From Streptomyces sp. NBC_01224 (GTDB taxonomy: Bacteria > Actinomycetota > Actinomycetes > Streptomycetales > Streptomycetaceae): 64,000 bases of DNA. Position 1 is the stretch's first letter. Every line of letters starts with the position of its first letter. Shown one piece after another: positions 8,181 through 14,850 of this stretch. A program made the translations under genes and the position numbers. The DNA is taken from contig NZ_CP108529.1 of the NCBI RefSeq assembly GCF_036002945.1, positions 6,195,001-6,259,000 of the forward strand, given 5' to 3'. A model generated the notes under the pieces. It saw only the letters and a program-made list of their open reading frames with translations, made no database searches and had not been told where the DNA came from.

Positions 8181-9125
8181 GTGCGCAAGCTGTACGTACT
8201 CCTCGTGGCCGGCGCCCTCATGCTGATCGGAGCCCCTGCGGCCCACGCCGCGGACAACGGCAGCTGGTCGGTCTACCCGGCCACCACACAGACCGGTCAG
8301 CGCCCGTACTTCTACCTCTCCGCCGACCCCGGCGCCACGCTCGACGACCAGGTCACCGTCACCAACAAGACGGACCGGCCGCAGACCTTCCGGCTGTACG
8401 CGGCCGACGCCTACAACACCGCACGCGACGGCGGATTCGCCGTCCGCGCCCAGAACGAGAAACAGCGCTCGGTCGGCGCCTGGGCGAGGACCGACCGCGA
8501 ACGGGTCACCGTGCCCCCGCACGGCTCGGTCACCGTCCCGGTCACCATCACCGTCCCGAAGGACGCCGAGCCGGGCGACCACCCCGGCGCACTCGTCGCC
8601 CTCGACGAACGCATCGACCCCGCCGACGCGGGAGCCGTCGCCGTCGGCATCCAGAAGGCGGTGGGTGCCCGGATCTATCTGCGGATCAACGGACCGACCA
8701 TGCCCGCGCTCTCCGTCGACGACGTCGAGGTCGAGCACACCCAGCCGCTGGTCCCGGGCACCGGCAGGAGCCGGGCCGTCATCTCGTACACGCTCCACAA
8801 CCGGGGCAATGTCACCCTCAACCCCAAGGTCGCTCTCAAGGCCGAGGGCCTCTTCGGCCGCACCCTGCTCGCCCGGGATCTCAAGAAGATCCCCTCCGAA
8901 CTGCTGCCCCGCCAGCAGGTCAGGCTGACCGAACAGTGGGCCGACGCGCCCCAGCTGGAATGGGGCGAGATAGAACTGACCGCGAGCGCCCGCGACACCC
9001 GCGAGTCCGCCGCCGTCTCCTACTTCGCACTGCCCTGGCTGGTGGCCGGGGTCCTGCTGGTGATCGTCGGCGGGGGTACGGGGATGTGGATCCGGGCCCG
9101 TCGGAGCCGTACCCGCAGGGCCTGA
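8181..9125 (+). CDS. DUF916-like membrane-anchored partner of the WxL protein
   Basis: I place the start at GTG 8181 (VRKLYVLLVAGALML), because GGAG lies 10 nt upstream and a clean signal peptide (cleavage after GAPAAHA) follows. The frame also has a GTG at 8085 overlapping the previous stop, which would add 32 Pro/Arg-rich residues before the signal. The 314-aa product contains a DUF916-type beta domain (WSVYPATT, YFYLSADPGATLDDQVTVTN, TVPVTITVPKDAEPGDHPGAL) and a second Ig-like domain. It ends in a transmembrane helix plus a basic tail (RARRSRTRRA). It probably presents or tethers the neighbouring WxL protein at the wall. Confidence 0.72.
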   Translation: MRKLYVLLVAGALMLIGAPAAHAADNGSWSVYPATTQTGQRPYFYLSADPGATLDDQVTVTNKTDRPQTFRLYAADAYNTARDGGFAVRAQNEKQRSVGAWARTDRERVTVPPHGSVTVPVTITVPKDAEPGDHPGALVALDERIDPADAGAVAVGIQKAVGARIYLRINGPTMPALSVDDVEVEHTQPLVPGTGRSRAVISYTLHNRGNVTLNPKVALKAEGLFGRTLLARDLKKIPSELLPRQQVRLTEQWADAPQLEWGEIELTASARDTRESAAVSYFALPWLVAGVLLVIVGGGTGMWIRARRSRTRRA

Positions 9126-9196
9126 GACGACGCGCGACAGGCCCCGCCGGGGCCCTTGGTACGGCGGGGCCGCCAGGATCGGGGACAATGGGCGCC

Positions 9197-10162
9197 ATGA
9201 GCGTTCGACCTGACACAGAAGCCGCTGCACAGCAGGCTGCGAACAACGCCCCCCACCGGGCCGGCTTCGCCTGCTTCGTGGGCCGCCCCAACGCGGGCAA
9301 GTCCACCCTCACGAACGCTCTGGTCGGCCAGAAGGTGGCGATCACCTCCAACCGGCCCCAGACCACCCGGCACACCGTGCGCGGCATCGTGCACCGCGAG
9401 GACGCGCAGCTGATCCTCGTCGACACCCCCGGCCTCCACAAGCCGCGCACGCTGCTGGGCGAGCGTCTCAACGACGTCGTACGGACCACCTGGGCCGAGG
9501 TCGACGTCATCGGCTTCTGCCTGCCCGCCGACCAGAAGCTCGGCCCCGGCGACAAGTACATCGTCAAGGAACTCGCGGGCATCAAGAAGACCCCGAAGAT
9601 CGCCATCATCACCAAGACCGACCTGGTCGACTCCAAGCAGCTCGCCGAACAGCTGCTCGCCGTCTCCCGCCTCGGTGAGGAGCTCGGCTTCGAGTGGGCC
9701 GAGATCATTCCGGTCTCCGCGGTGAAGGACAAGCAGGTCGACCTGCTGGCGGATCTGATCGCCCCGCTGCTCCCGGAGAGCCCGCCGCTCTACCCGGAGG
9801 GCGACCTCACCGACGAGCCCGAGATGGTCATGGTCGCGGAGCTGATCCGCGAGGCCGCGCTCGAAGGCGTACGGGACGAGCTGCCGCACTCCATCGCGGT
9901 CGTCGTCGAGGAGATGCTGCCGCGCGAGGACCGCCCGGCGGACAAGCCGCTGCTCGACATCCACGCCAACGTCTACATCGAGCGCCCCAGCCAGAAGGGC
10001 ATCATCATCGGCCCGAAGGGCAAGCGGCTGAAGGACGTCGGCACGAAGTCGCGCAAGCACATCGAGGCACTGCTCGGCACGCCGGTCTTCCTGGACCTGC
10101 ATGTGAAGGTGGCCAAGGACTGGCAGCGCGATCCGAAGCAGCTGCGGAAGCTGGGGTTCTGA
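9197..10162 (+). CDS. era: GTPase Era
   Basis: The 321-aa protein shows all G-motifs of Era: G1 GRPNAGKST (residues 29-37), T in SNRPQTTR, G3 DTPGLHKP, and G4 TKTD. A C-terminal KH domain holds the RNA-binding loop IIIGPKGKRLK. Era binds the 3' end of 16S rRNA and checks 30S assembly, working in the same process as YbeY encoded upstream. I chose ATG 9197 because GACAAT lies 7 nt before it, a leaderless arrangement. ATG 9188 would add MGA. The last codons and downstream bases recur as a duplicate at 10270-10313. Confidence 0.95.
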   Translation: MSVRPDTEAAAQQAANNAPHRAGFACFVGRPNAGKSTLTNALVGQKVAITSNRPQTTRHTVRGIVHREDAQLILVDTPGLHKPRTLLGERLNDVVRTTWAEVDVIGFCLPADQKLGPGDKYIVKELAGIKKTPKIAIITKTDLVDSKQLAEQLLAVSRLGEELGFEWAEIIPVSAVKDKQVDLLADLIAPLLPESPPLYPEGDLTDEPEMVMVAELIREAALEGVRDELPHSIAVVVEEMLPREDRPADKPLLDIHANVYIERPSQKGIIIGPKGKRLKDVGTKSRKHIEALLGTPVFLDLHVKVAKDWQRDPKQLRKLGF

Positions 10163-10176
10163 CCGCCGCCCCGGTG
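10133..10176 (+). repeat. Direct repeat copy 1 (era 3' end)
   Basis: These 44 bp cover the final era codons, the stop and adjacent bases. They recur at 10270-10313 with two mismatches. Confidence 0.8.
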
Positions 10177-10269
10177 CGGCGGACGGAGGCCGGCGCAGCT
10201 GTCCGAAGCCGCTGAGGCCCCCGGGGCCGAGGGGTGCGAGGGGCGCGAGGGCGCCCGTGTGGATGGGGC

Positions 10270-10313
10270 CCGAAGCAGCTGCGGAGGCTGAGGTTCTGAC
10301 CGCCGCCCCGGTG
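10270..10313 (+). repeat. Direct repeat copy 2 (relic of era 3' end)
   Basis: 42 of 44 bases match 10133-10176. It includes the codons for KQLRKLGF in altered form and the TGA. It lies in the gap before the convergent emfourin gene and is best explained as a short tandem duplication. Confidence 0.8.
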
Positions 10314-10333
10314 GATTCAGCGGTACGCCTGTC

Positions 10334-10600
10334 TCACGCGCCCTCCTTCAGGACGCGTGAGATCAGTGCGCGCTGGGCTTCGGTCAGTCTCGGGTCCGCG
10401 CAGTGGACCGTCCGGTCGCCGACCGTGATCCGATAGCGGAAGCCGTCCGGTACGCCCTGGGGCGGAGTGCGGTGGCCCGCGGCGAGCGCTGATTCGGCCA
10501 GGGCCTCCCACTCCGAGGCGTCGGCCCGTCCGGTGGTGTCGACCTCGCGATGGCGTGCGATGCCGGCGAAGCCGCCGGTCCTGCTGACCTGAATCCGCAT
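10334..10600 (-). CDS. Emfourin-like protealysin inhibitor
   Basis: This 88-aa protein starts MRIQVSRTGGFAGIAR and contains PDGFRYRI and LTEAQRALISRVL. Size and motif pattern fit emfourin, the small protein inhibitor encoded next to protealysin-like M4 proteases. It lacks a signal peptide, as does its partner protease, so both are probably cytosolic. It lies 36 bp downstream of the protease on the same strand, consistent with one transcript giving enzyme and inhibitor together. Family assignment rests on context plus pattern; no alignment was run. Confidence 0.7.
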   Translation of the reverse strand: MRIQVSRTGGFAGIARHREVDTTGRADASEWEALAESALAAGHRTPPQGVPDGFRYRITVGDRTVHCADPRLTEAQRALISRVLKEGA

Positions 10601-10636
10601 ACGGTGTCCTCCATCGCCGGACGGGCCGGAACTGTT

Positions 10637-11713
10637 CTACGTGGTCGGGACGCCCACCTCCGACCATGCCTTCAGGACCGCCTCCGCCTCGTCGCCCTCC
10701 CCGAAGCGGCTGCGGGCCGCGGCCACCGTCAACCGGGCGAAGGACGCGAAGTCCGCGTCCACGGCCAGTTGACCACCTGTGAGCACATCGAACCAGAGCT
10801 GCCCGGCCCGCTCCCACGCATTGCCGCCGAGTGCCGTCGCCAGCAGATAGAACGCGCGGTTCGGAATGCCCGAGTTGAGGTGCACTCCGCCGTTGTCCTC
10901 GCTGGTGTGGATGTAGTCCTCCATCGACGCGGGCTGCGGGTCCTTGCCGAGTACATCGTCGTCGTACGCGGTTCCCGGCGCCTTCATCGAGCGCAGGGCG
11001 TCGCCCTGGACCCGGGGCGCCAGCAGCCCGGCGCCGATCAGCCAGTCGGCCTGGTCGGCGCTCTGGCCCAGCGAGTACTGCTTGACCAGGGAGCCGAAGA
11101 CGTCGGACACCGATTCGTTGAGTGCGCCGGACTGGCCGTAGTAGCTCAGATTGGCGGTGTGCTGGGTCAGGCCGTGTGCCAGCTCATGGGCGATCACATC
11201 GATGGCGACGGTGAAGTCCAGGAAGATCTCCCCGTCCCCGTCGCCGAAGACCATCTGCTCGCCGTCGAAGAAGGCGTTGTTGTACTTCTCGTCGTAGTGC
11301 ACGGAGCCGATCAGCGGCAGCCCGTTGCCGTCGATCGAACGGCGGCCGTACACCTTGAGCAGCAGTTCGAAAGTGGCGCCGAGTCCCGCGTACGCGCGGT
11401 TGACGCTTGCGTCCTTCGTCGGCTCCTGGCCCTCGGCGCGGACCTCGGTGCCGGGCAGTTGGGTGCGGTGACGGCAGTCGTACAGCGTCCGGTCGGGCTT
11501 GTCGGACGCCTGCCCCCCGGTCGCGGGGGCGACAGGCACGGTGACGACCGTTGCCATCTGGCGGCGGGTGCGGCGGGCGGCGTCGCTCTCCAAGGTGCGG
11601 CGGGCGGGGCCCGCGAGATCGGGGTTGTCGGACTGCGACAGCTTGTCGAGGACATGGGGCGGCACGATGGTGCAGAAGACGGGATGGAACCCGTGCTGAG
11701 ACTGAGGCTGCAT
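10637..11713 (-). CDS. Protealysin-like M4 metalloprotease
   Basis: The product (358 aa from ATG 11713; a GTG at 11749 would add 12 residues) contains the thermolysin-type zinc site HELAHG, followed by NESVSDVFG with the third ligand Glu. A short N-terminal PPHVLDKLSQ propeptide is typical of protealysins rather than the long FTP-containing prodomain. No signal peptide is visible. M4 enzymes cleave on the amino side of hydrophobic residues. The DGEQMVFGDGDG loop is a calcium-site type region. The emfourin gene follows immediately, supporting the protealysin subfamily call. Confidence 0.88.
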   Translation of the reverse strand: MQPQSQHGFHPVFCTIVPPHVLDKLSQSDNPDLAGPARRTLESDAARRTRRQMATVVTVPVAPATGGQASDKPDRTLYDCRHRTQLPGTEVRAEGQEPTKDASVNRAYAGLGATFELLLKVYGRRSIDGNGLPLIGSVHYDEKYNNAFFDGEQMVFGDGDGEIFLDFTVAIDVIAHELAHGLTQHTANLSYYGQSGALNESVSDVFGSLVKQYSLGQSADQADWLIGAGLLAPRVQGDALRSMKAPGTAYDDDVLGKDPQPASMEDYIHTSEDNGGVHLNSGIPNRAFYLLATALGGNAWERAGQLWFDVLTGGQLAVDADFASFARLTVAAARSRFGEGDEAEAVLKAWSEVGVPTT

Positions 11714-11871
11714 GGAGCCGACTGTGGCACTGGGTGATGGTGATGTCACCGGTTGCGACCAGGATTGATGAAATGGAGTGATTGATCACTCTTGGGCGTT
11801 TCCGGCGTCCGGTCCCGCATACTGATACGGGACGGACGCATCAGACGCCTCTCGGCTACTCTCGTCGCATC

Positions 11872-11919
11872 ATGCGTTTCGGGCTGCTTCTTCTTAGCTG
11901 CCGCGGCGAGGGCCTGTAG
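11872..11919 (+). CDS. leuL: Leucine-rich leader peptide of leuA
   Basis: A 15-codon frame, MRFGLLLLSCRGEGL, contains four consecutive Leu codons (CTG CTT CTT CTT) and ends at TAG 11917-11919, 89 bp before leuA. CTT is uncommon in Streptomyces. This is the expected design of a ribosome-mediated attenuator sensing charged tRNA-Leu. I know such leuA leaders have been predicted in actinobacteria. Confidence 0.75.
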   Translation: MRFGLLLLSCRGEGL

Positions 11920-11944
11920 TCGTAGGCCGACCCCCTCCCCGCGG
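11901..11944 (+). promoter_or_regulatory. Attenuator hairpin between leader peptide and leuA
   Basis: Nested stems are visible: CCGCGG 11901-11906 with CCGCGG 11939-11944, and GGCCT 11911-11915 with AGGCC 11924-11928. They overlap the end and stop codon of the leader peptide, so a ribosome stalled on the Leu run would change pairing. No classical U-tract follows. Confidence 0.55.
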
Positions 11945-12008
11945 AGTCTGGTGTTGCAGCGACACAGTCGGCCGTCCCATTGGTTGGACCCCCGAGGAGC
12001 CGTACGCC

Positions 12009-13805
12009 ATGACCGCCGCAAATCCCGCTCAGAGCCCGGCCGAGAACGCCGTCGGCCGCCCCACGCCGATCACCAACGCGACTCAGCTGCAGAAGCCGTC
12101 CGGGATGCCGATCCACAAGTACGGCCGCTACGAGGCCGTCGAGATCCCCGACCGCACCTGGCCGGACAACCGGATCACCGTCGCGCCCCGCTGGCTGTCC
12201 ACCGATCTGCGCGACGGCAACCAGGCGCTGATCGACCCGATGTCGCCGGCCCGCAAGCGTGAGATGTTCGATCTGCTCGTGCGCATGGGCTACAAGGAGA
12301 TCGAGGTCGGCTTCCCGTCCTCCGGCGAGACCGACTTCGCGTTCGTCCGCTCCATCATCGAAGAGGGTGCGATCCCCGAGGATGTGACGATCTCCGTACT
12401 GACGCAGGCCCGCGAGGACCTGATCGAGCGGACCGTCGAATCCATCGTCGGCGCCCGCCGCGCGACCGTGCACCTGTACAACGCGACGGCACCCACCTTC
12501 CGCCGGGTCGTCTTCCGCGGCTCGAAGGACGACATCAAACAGATCGCCGTGGACGGCACCCGGCTGGTCATGGAGTACGCGGAGAAGCTGCTGGGCCCGG
12601 AGACGATCTTCGGCTACCAGTACAGCCCCGAGATCTTCACCGACACCGAGCTGGACTTCGCCCTGGAGGTCTGCGAGGCGGTCTGTGACGTCTGGCAGCC
12701 GGAGGAGGGCCGCGAGATCATCCTCAACCTGCCCGCCACCGTGGAGCGTTCGACCCCGTCCACGCACGCGGACCGGTTCGAGTGGATGTCGCGCAACCTG
12801 TCGCGCCGCGAGTTCGTCTGTCTGTCCGTCCACCCGCACAACGACCGCGGCACCGCCGTCGCCGCCGCCGAACTGGCCATCATGGCCGGTGCGGACCGGA
12901 TCGAGGGCTGCCTGTTCGGCCAGGGCGAGCGCACCGGCAACGTCGACCTGGTCACCCTGGGCATGAACCTGTTCTCGCAGGGTGTCGACCCGCAGATCGA
13001 CTTCTCGCAGATCGACGAGATCCGCCGCACCAGTGAGTACTGCAACCAGATGGAGGTCCACCCGCGCCACCCCTACGCGGGCGACCTGGTCTACACCGCC
13101 TTCTCCGGCTCCCACCAGGACGCCATCAAGAAGGGCTTCGACGCCATGGAGGCCGACGCGGCCGCCCAGGGCAAGACGGTCGACGACATCGAGTGGGCGG
13201 TGCCGTACCTGCCGATCGACCCGAAGGACGTCGGCCGCTCGTACGAGGCCGTCATCCGGGTCAACTCGCAGTCCGGCAAGGGCGGAATCGCCTACGTCCT
13301 GAAGAACGACCACAAGCTGGACCTGCCGCGCCGGATGCAGATCGAGTTCTCCCGGATCATTCAGGCCAAGACCGATGCCGAGGGCGGCGAGGTCACGCCG
13401 ACGCAGATCTGGTCGGCGTTCCAGGACGAGTACCTGCCGAACCCGGACAACGCTGCGGCTCAATGGGGTCGCGTACAGATCCGCTCCGGCCAGACCACGA
13501 CCGGCTCCGACGGCCAGGACACCATCACCGTCGAGGCGACGGTGGACGGCGCGGACACCGTACTGACCGGGACCGGCAACGGCCCGATCTCCGCGTTCTT
13601 CGAAGCGCTGCAGGCCATCGGCATCGATGCCCGTCTGCTGGACTACACCGAGCACACCATGAGCGAGGGCGCCAGCTCCCAGGCCGCTTCGTACATCGAG
13701 TGCGCGATCGACGGAAAGGTCCTGTGGGGCATCGGCATCGACGCCAACACCACGCGTGCCTCGCTGAAGGCGGTCGTCTCCGCCGTCAACCGCGCCACCC
13801 GCTGA
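12009..13805 (+). CDS. leuA: 2-isopropylmalate synthase
   Basis: This 598-aa enzyme condenses acetyl-CoA with 2-ketoisovalerate, the first committed step of leucine synthesis. The catalytic barrel holds LSTDLRDGNQAL and the metal-site motif SVHPHNDRGTAVAAAELA. The C-terminal third is the LeuA allosteric dimer domain (after about residue 480, GQDTITVEATVDG) that binds leucine. The long form with N-terminal HKYGRYEAVEIPDRTWP is the actinobacterial type. A GAGGAG lies about 10 nt before the ATG. Upstream leader peptide and hairpin suggest transcription attenuation by leucine in addition to feedback inhibition. Confidence 0.97.
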   Translation: MTAANPAQSPAENAVGRPTPITNATQLQKPSGMPIHKYGRYEAVEIPDRTWPDNRITVAPRWLSTDLRDGNQALIDPMSPARKREMFDLLVRMGYKEIEVGFPSSGETDFAFVRSIIEEGAIPEDVTISVLTQAREDLIERTVESIVGARRATVHLYNATAPTFRRVVFRGSKDDIKQIAVDGTRLVMEYAEKLLGPETIFGYQYSPEIFTDTELDFALEVCEAVCDVWQPEEGREIILNLPATVERSTPSTHADRFEWMSRNLSRREFVCLSVHPHNDRGTAVAAAELAIMAGADRIEGCLFGQGERTGNVDLVTLGMNLFSQGVDPQIDFSQIDEIRRTSEYCNQMEVHPRHPYAGDLVYTAFSGSHQDAIKKGFDAMEADAAAQGKTVDDIEWAVPYLPIDPKDVGRSYEAVIRVNSQSGKGGIAYVLKNDHKLDLPRRMQIEFSRIIQAKTDAEGGEVTPTQIWSAFQDEYLPNPDNAAAQWGRVQIRSGQTTTGSDGQDTITVEATVDGADTVLTGTGNGPISAFFEALQAIGIDARLLDYTEHTMSEGASSQAASYIECAIDGKVLWGIGIDANTTRASLKAVVSAVNRATR

Positions 13806-13835
13806 CCCGGTGCCCGAAAGGGCATGAAATCGCAC

Positions 13836-13880
13836 GGCCGAAGACCCCGTCCACCCGTATCCGGGGGGCGGGGTTCGGCC
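13836..13880 (+). terminator. Hairpin terminator after leuA
   Basis: GGCCGAA-g-ACCCCG pairs with CGGGGTTCGGCC across the GTCCACCCGTAT region, starting 30 nt after the leuA stop. Confidence 0.7.
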
Positions 13881-13948
13881 ATCTCCGGCGGTTGTGACGA
13901 TCGAGGTGCTGACGTCACATCCCGACTGTGGTTAACATCACGTCCACG

Positions 13949-13962
13949 CGGCAATGTTGCCG
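13949..13962 (+). promoter_or_regulatory. Palindrome upstream of the TerB-like gene
   Basis: CGGCAA-TG-TTGCCG lies 22 bp before the predicted start and next to GTTAAC. It may be an operator, but no family is recognised. Confidence 0.25.
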
Positions 13963-13984
13963 GAGCGTTACGGAGGTGTGCGAC

Positions 13985-14689
13985 GTGCGGTCAGCCCTGG
14001 GACAACGCGCCATGAAGCTGCGTATCTGCGGCATCCGCACCATCTGGGACACCGTCGGTGACGGCGAGTTCTTCTGCCCCGGCTGCGGCGGCGACCGCAA
14101 CTACCGTCGGCTCACCGGCCGTCGCCGCTTCGCGGTACTCGGCGTGCCGATGCTGCGTCGCGGCACCGCGGGCCCCGTCGTCGAATGCGCCGCCTGCCGG
14201 GCGCAGTTCGACACCGATGTGCTCGACCACCCCACCACCACCCGGTTCTCCGCCATGCTCCGGGACGCCGTCCACACGGTCGCGCTCGGCGTCCTCGCGG
14301 CCGGCGGCACCACCTCCCGTACGGTTCTGGAGACCGCGGCCGCCACCGTGCGCGACGCCGGATTCGACGACTGCACGGAGGAACAGCTCTCCACCGTCGT
14401 CGAGGTCCTCTCCGCCGACATCGGCAACGGCTCCGCCTTCGACCCGGCGGCCGAGGCCTGCGGAGCGGCCCTCGCCATCGAACTGCACGAGGCGCTGGAA
14501 CCCCTCGCCCCGCATCTGGCCCCCGCCGGACGCGAGTCGATCCTGCTGCAGGGCGCCAGGATCGCCCTCGCCGACGGCCCGTACGGGCAGGCGGAGCGCG
14601 AGGTGCTGGCCACGGTCGGCGCGGCGCTGCAGCTCTGCGCCGAGGACACGGCCCGGCTGCTCGCCGCAGCGGCACGTACCCCCTCCTGA
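13985..14689 (+). CDS. TerB-family protein with N-terminal zinc ribbon
   Basis: The start at GTG 13985 is set by GGAGG 8 nt upstream; the product is 234 aa. The N-terminus has a zinc ribbon (FFCPGCGGDRNYRR ... VECAACRAQFD, two CxxC pairs). The remainder is a helical TerB-like domain (MLRDAVHTVALGVLAAGG, then GARIALADGPYGQAEREVLATVGAAL, with an acidic D-G-x-x-x-x-x-E pattern). TerB domains are associated with metal sensing and tellurite or stress resistance at the membrane. No other ter genes are nearby, so a stand-alone role is likely. The inverted repeat after the gene could terminate it. Confidence 0.75.
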   Translation: MRSALGQRAMKLRICGIRTIWDTVGDGEFFCPGCGGDRNYRRLTGRRRFAVLGVPMLRRGTAGPVVECAACRAQFDTDVLDHPTTTRFSAMLRDAVHTVALGVLAAGGTTSRTVLETAAATVRDAGFDDCTEEQLSTVVEVLSADIGNGSAFDPAAEACGAALAIELHEALEPLAPHLAPAGRESILLQGARIALADGPYGQAEREVLATVGAALQLCAEDTARLLAAAARTPS

Positions 14690-14794
14690 ACGGCCCCGTC
14701 TGCACCGGGCGCGTACTCCCGCGGGAGTAATCGGCCCCGTGCGCCCACCGTGGCAGTAGCCGCGAAGTCGGCCCCGGGCGCGACGTACCGTCCG

Positions 14795-14839
14795 CTTTCC
14801 GCCGGGAGTCTGGAGAGGAACCAGACACCCGGCGGAAAG
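14795..14839 (+). promoter_or_regulatory. Long hairpin immediately before the MMPL ribosome binding site
   Basis: Arms 14795-14813 and 14821-14839 pair over 19 positions with one A/A mismatch, with loop AGAGGAA. The G-run that should act as ribosome binding site begins at 14840. It could be the terminator of the TerB-like gene or a 5'-UTR structure controlling the exporter. Confidence 0.6.
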
Positions 14840-14850
14840 GGGGGCCCGTC

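Noticed and set aside
11792..12262. 156-codon frame over the leuA leader and start
   Set aside because: It is in a different frame from leuA, Arg/Pro-rich in its second half, and overlaps the attenuator.
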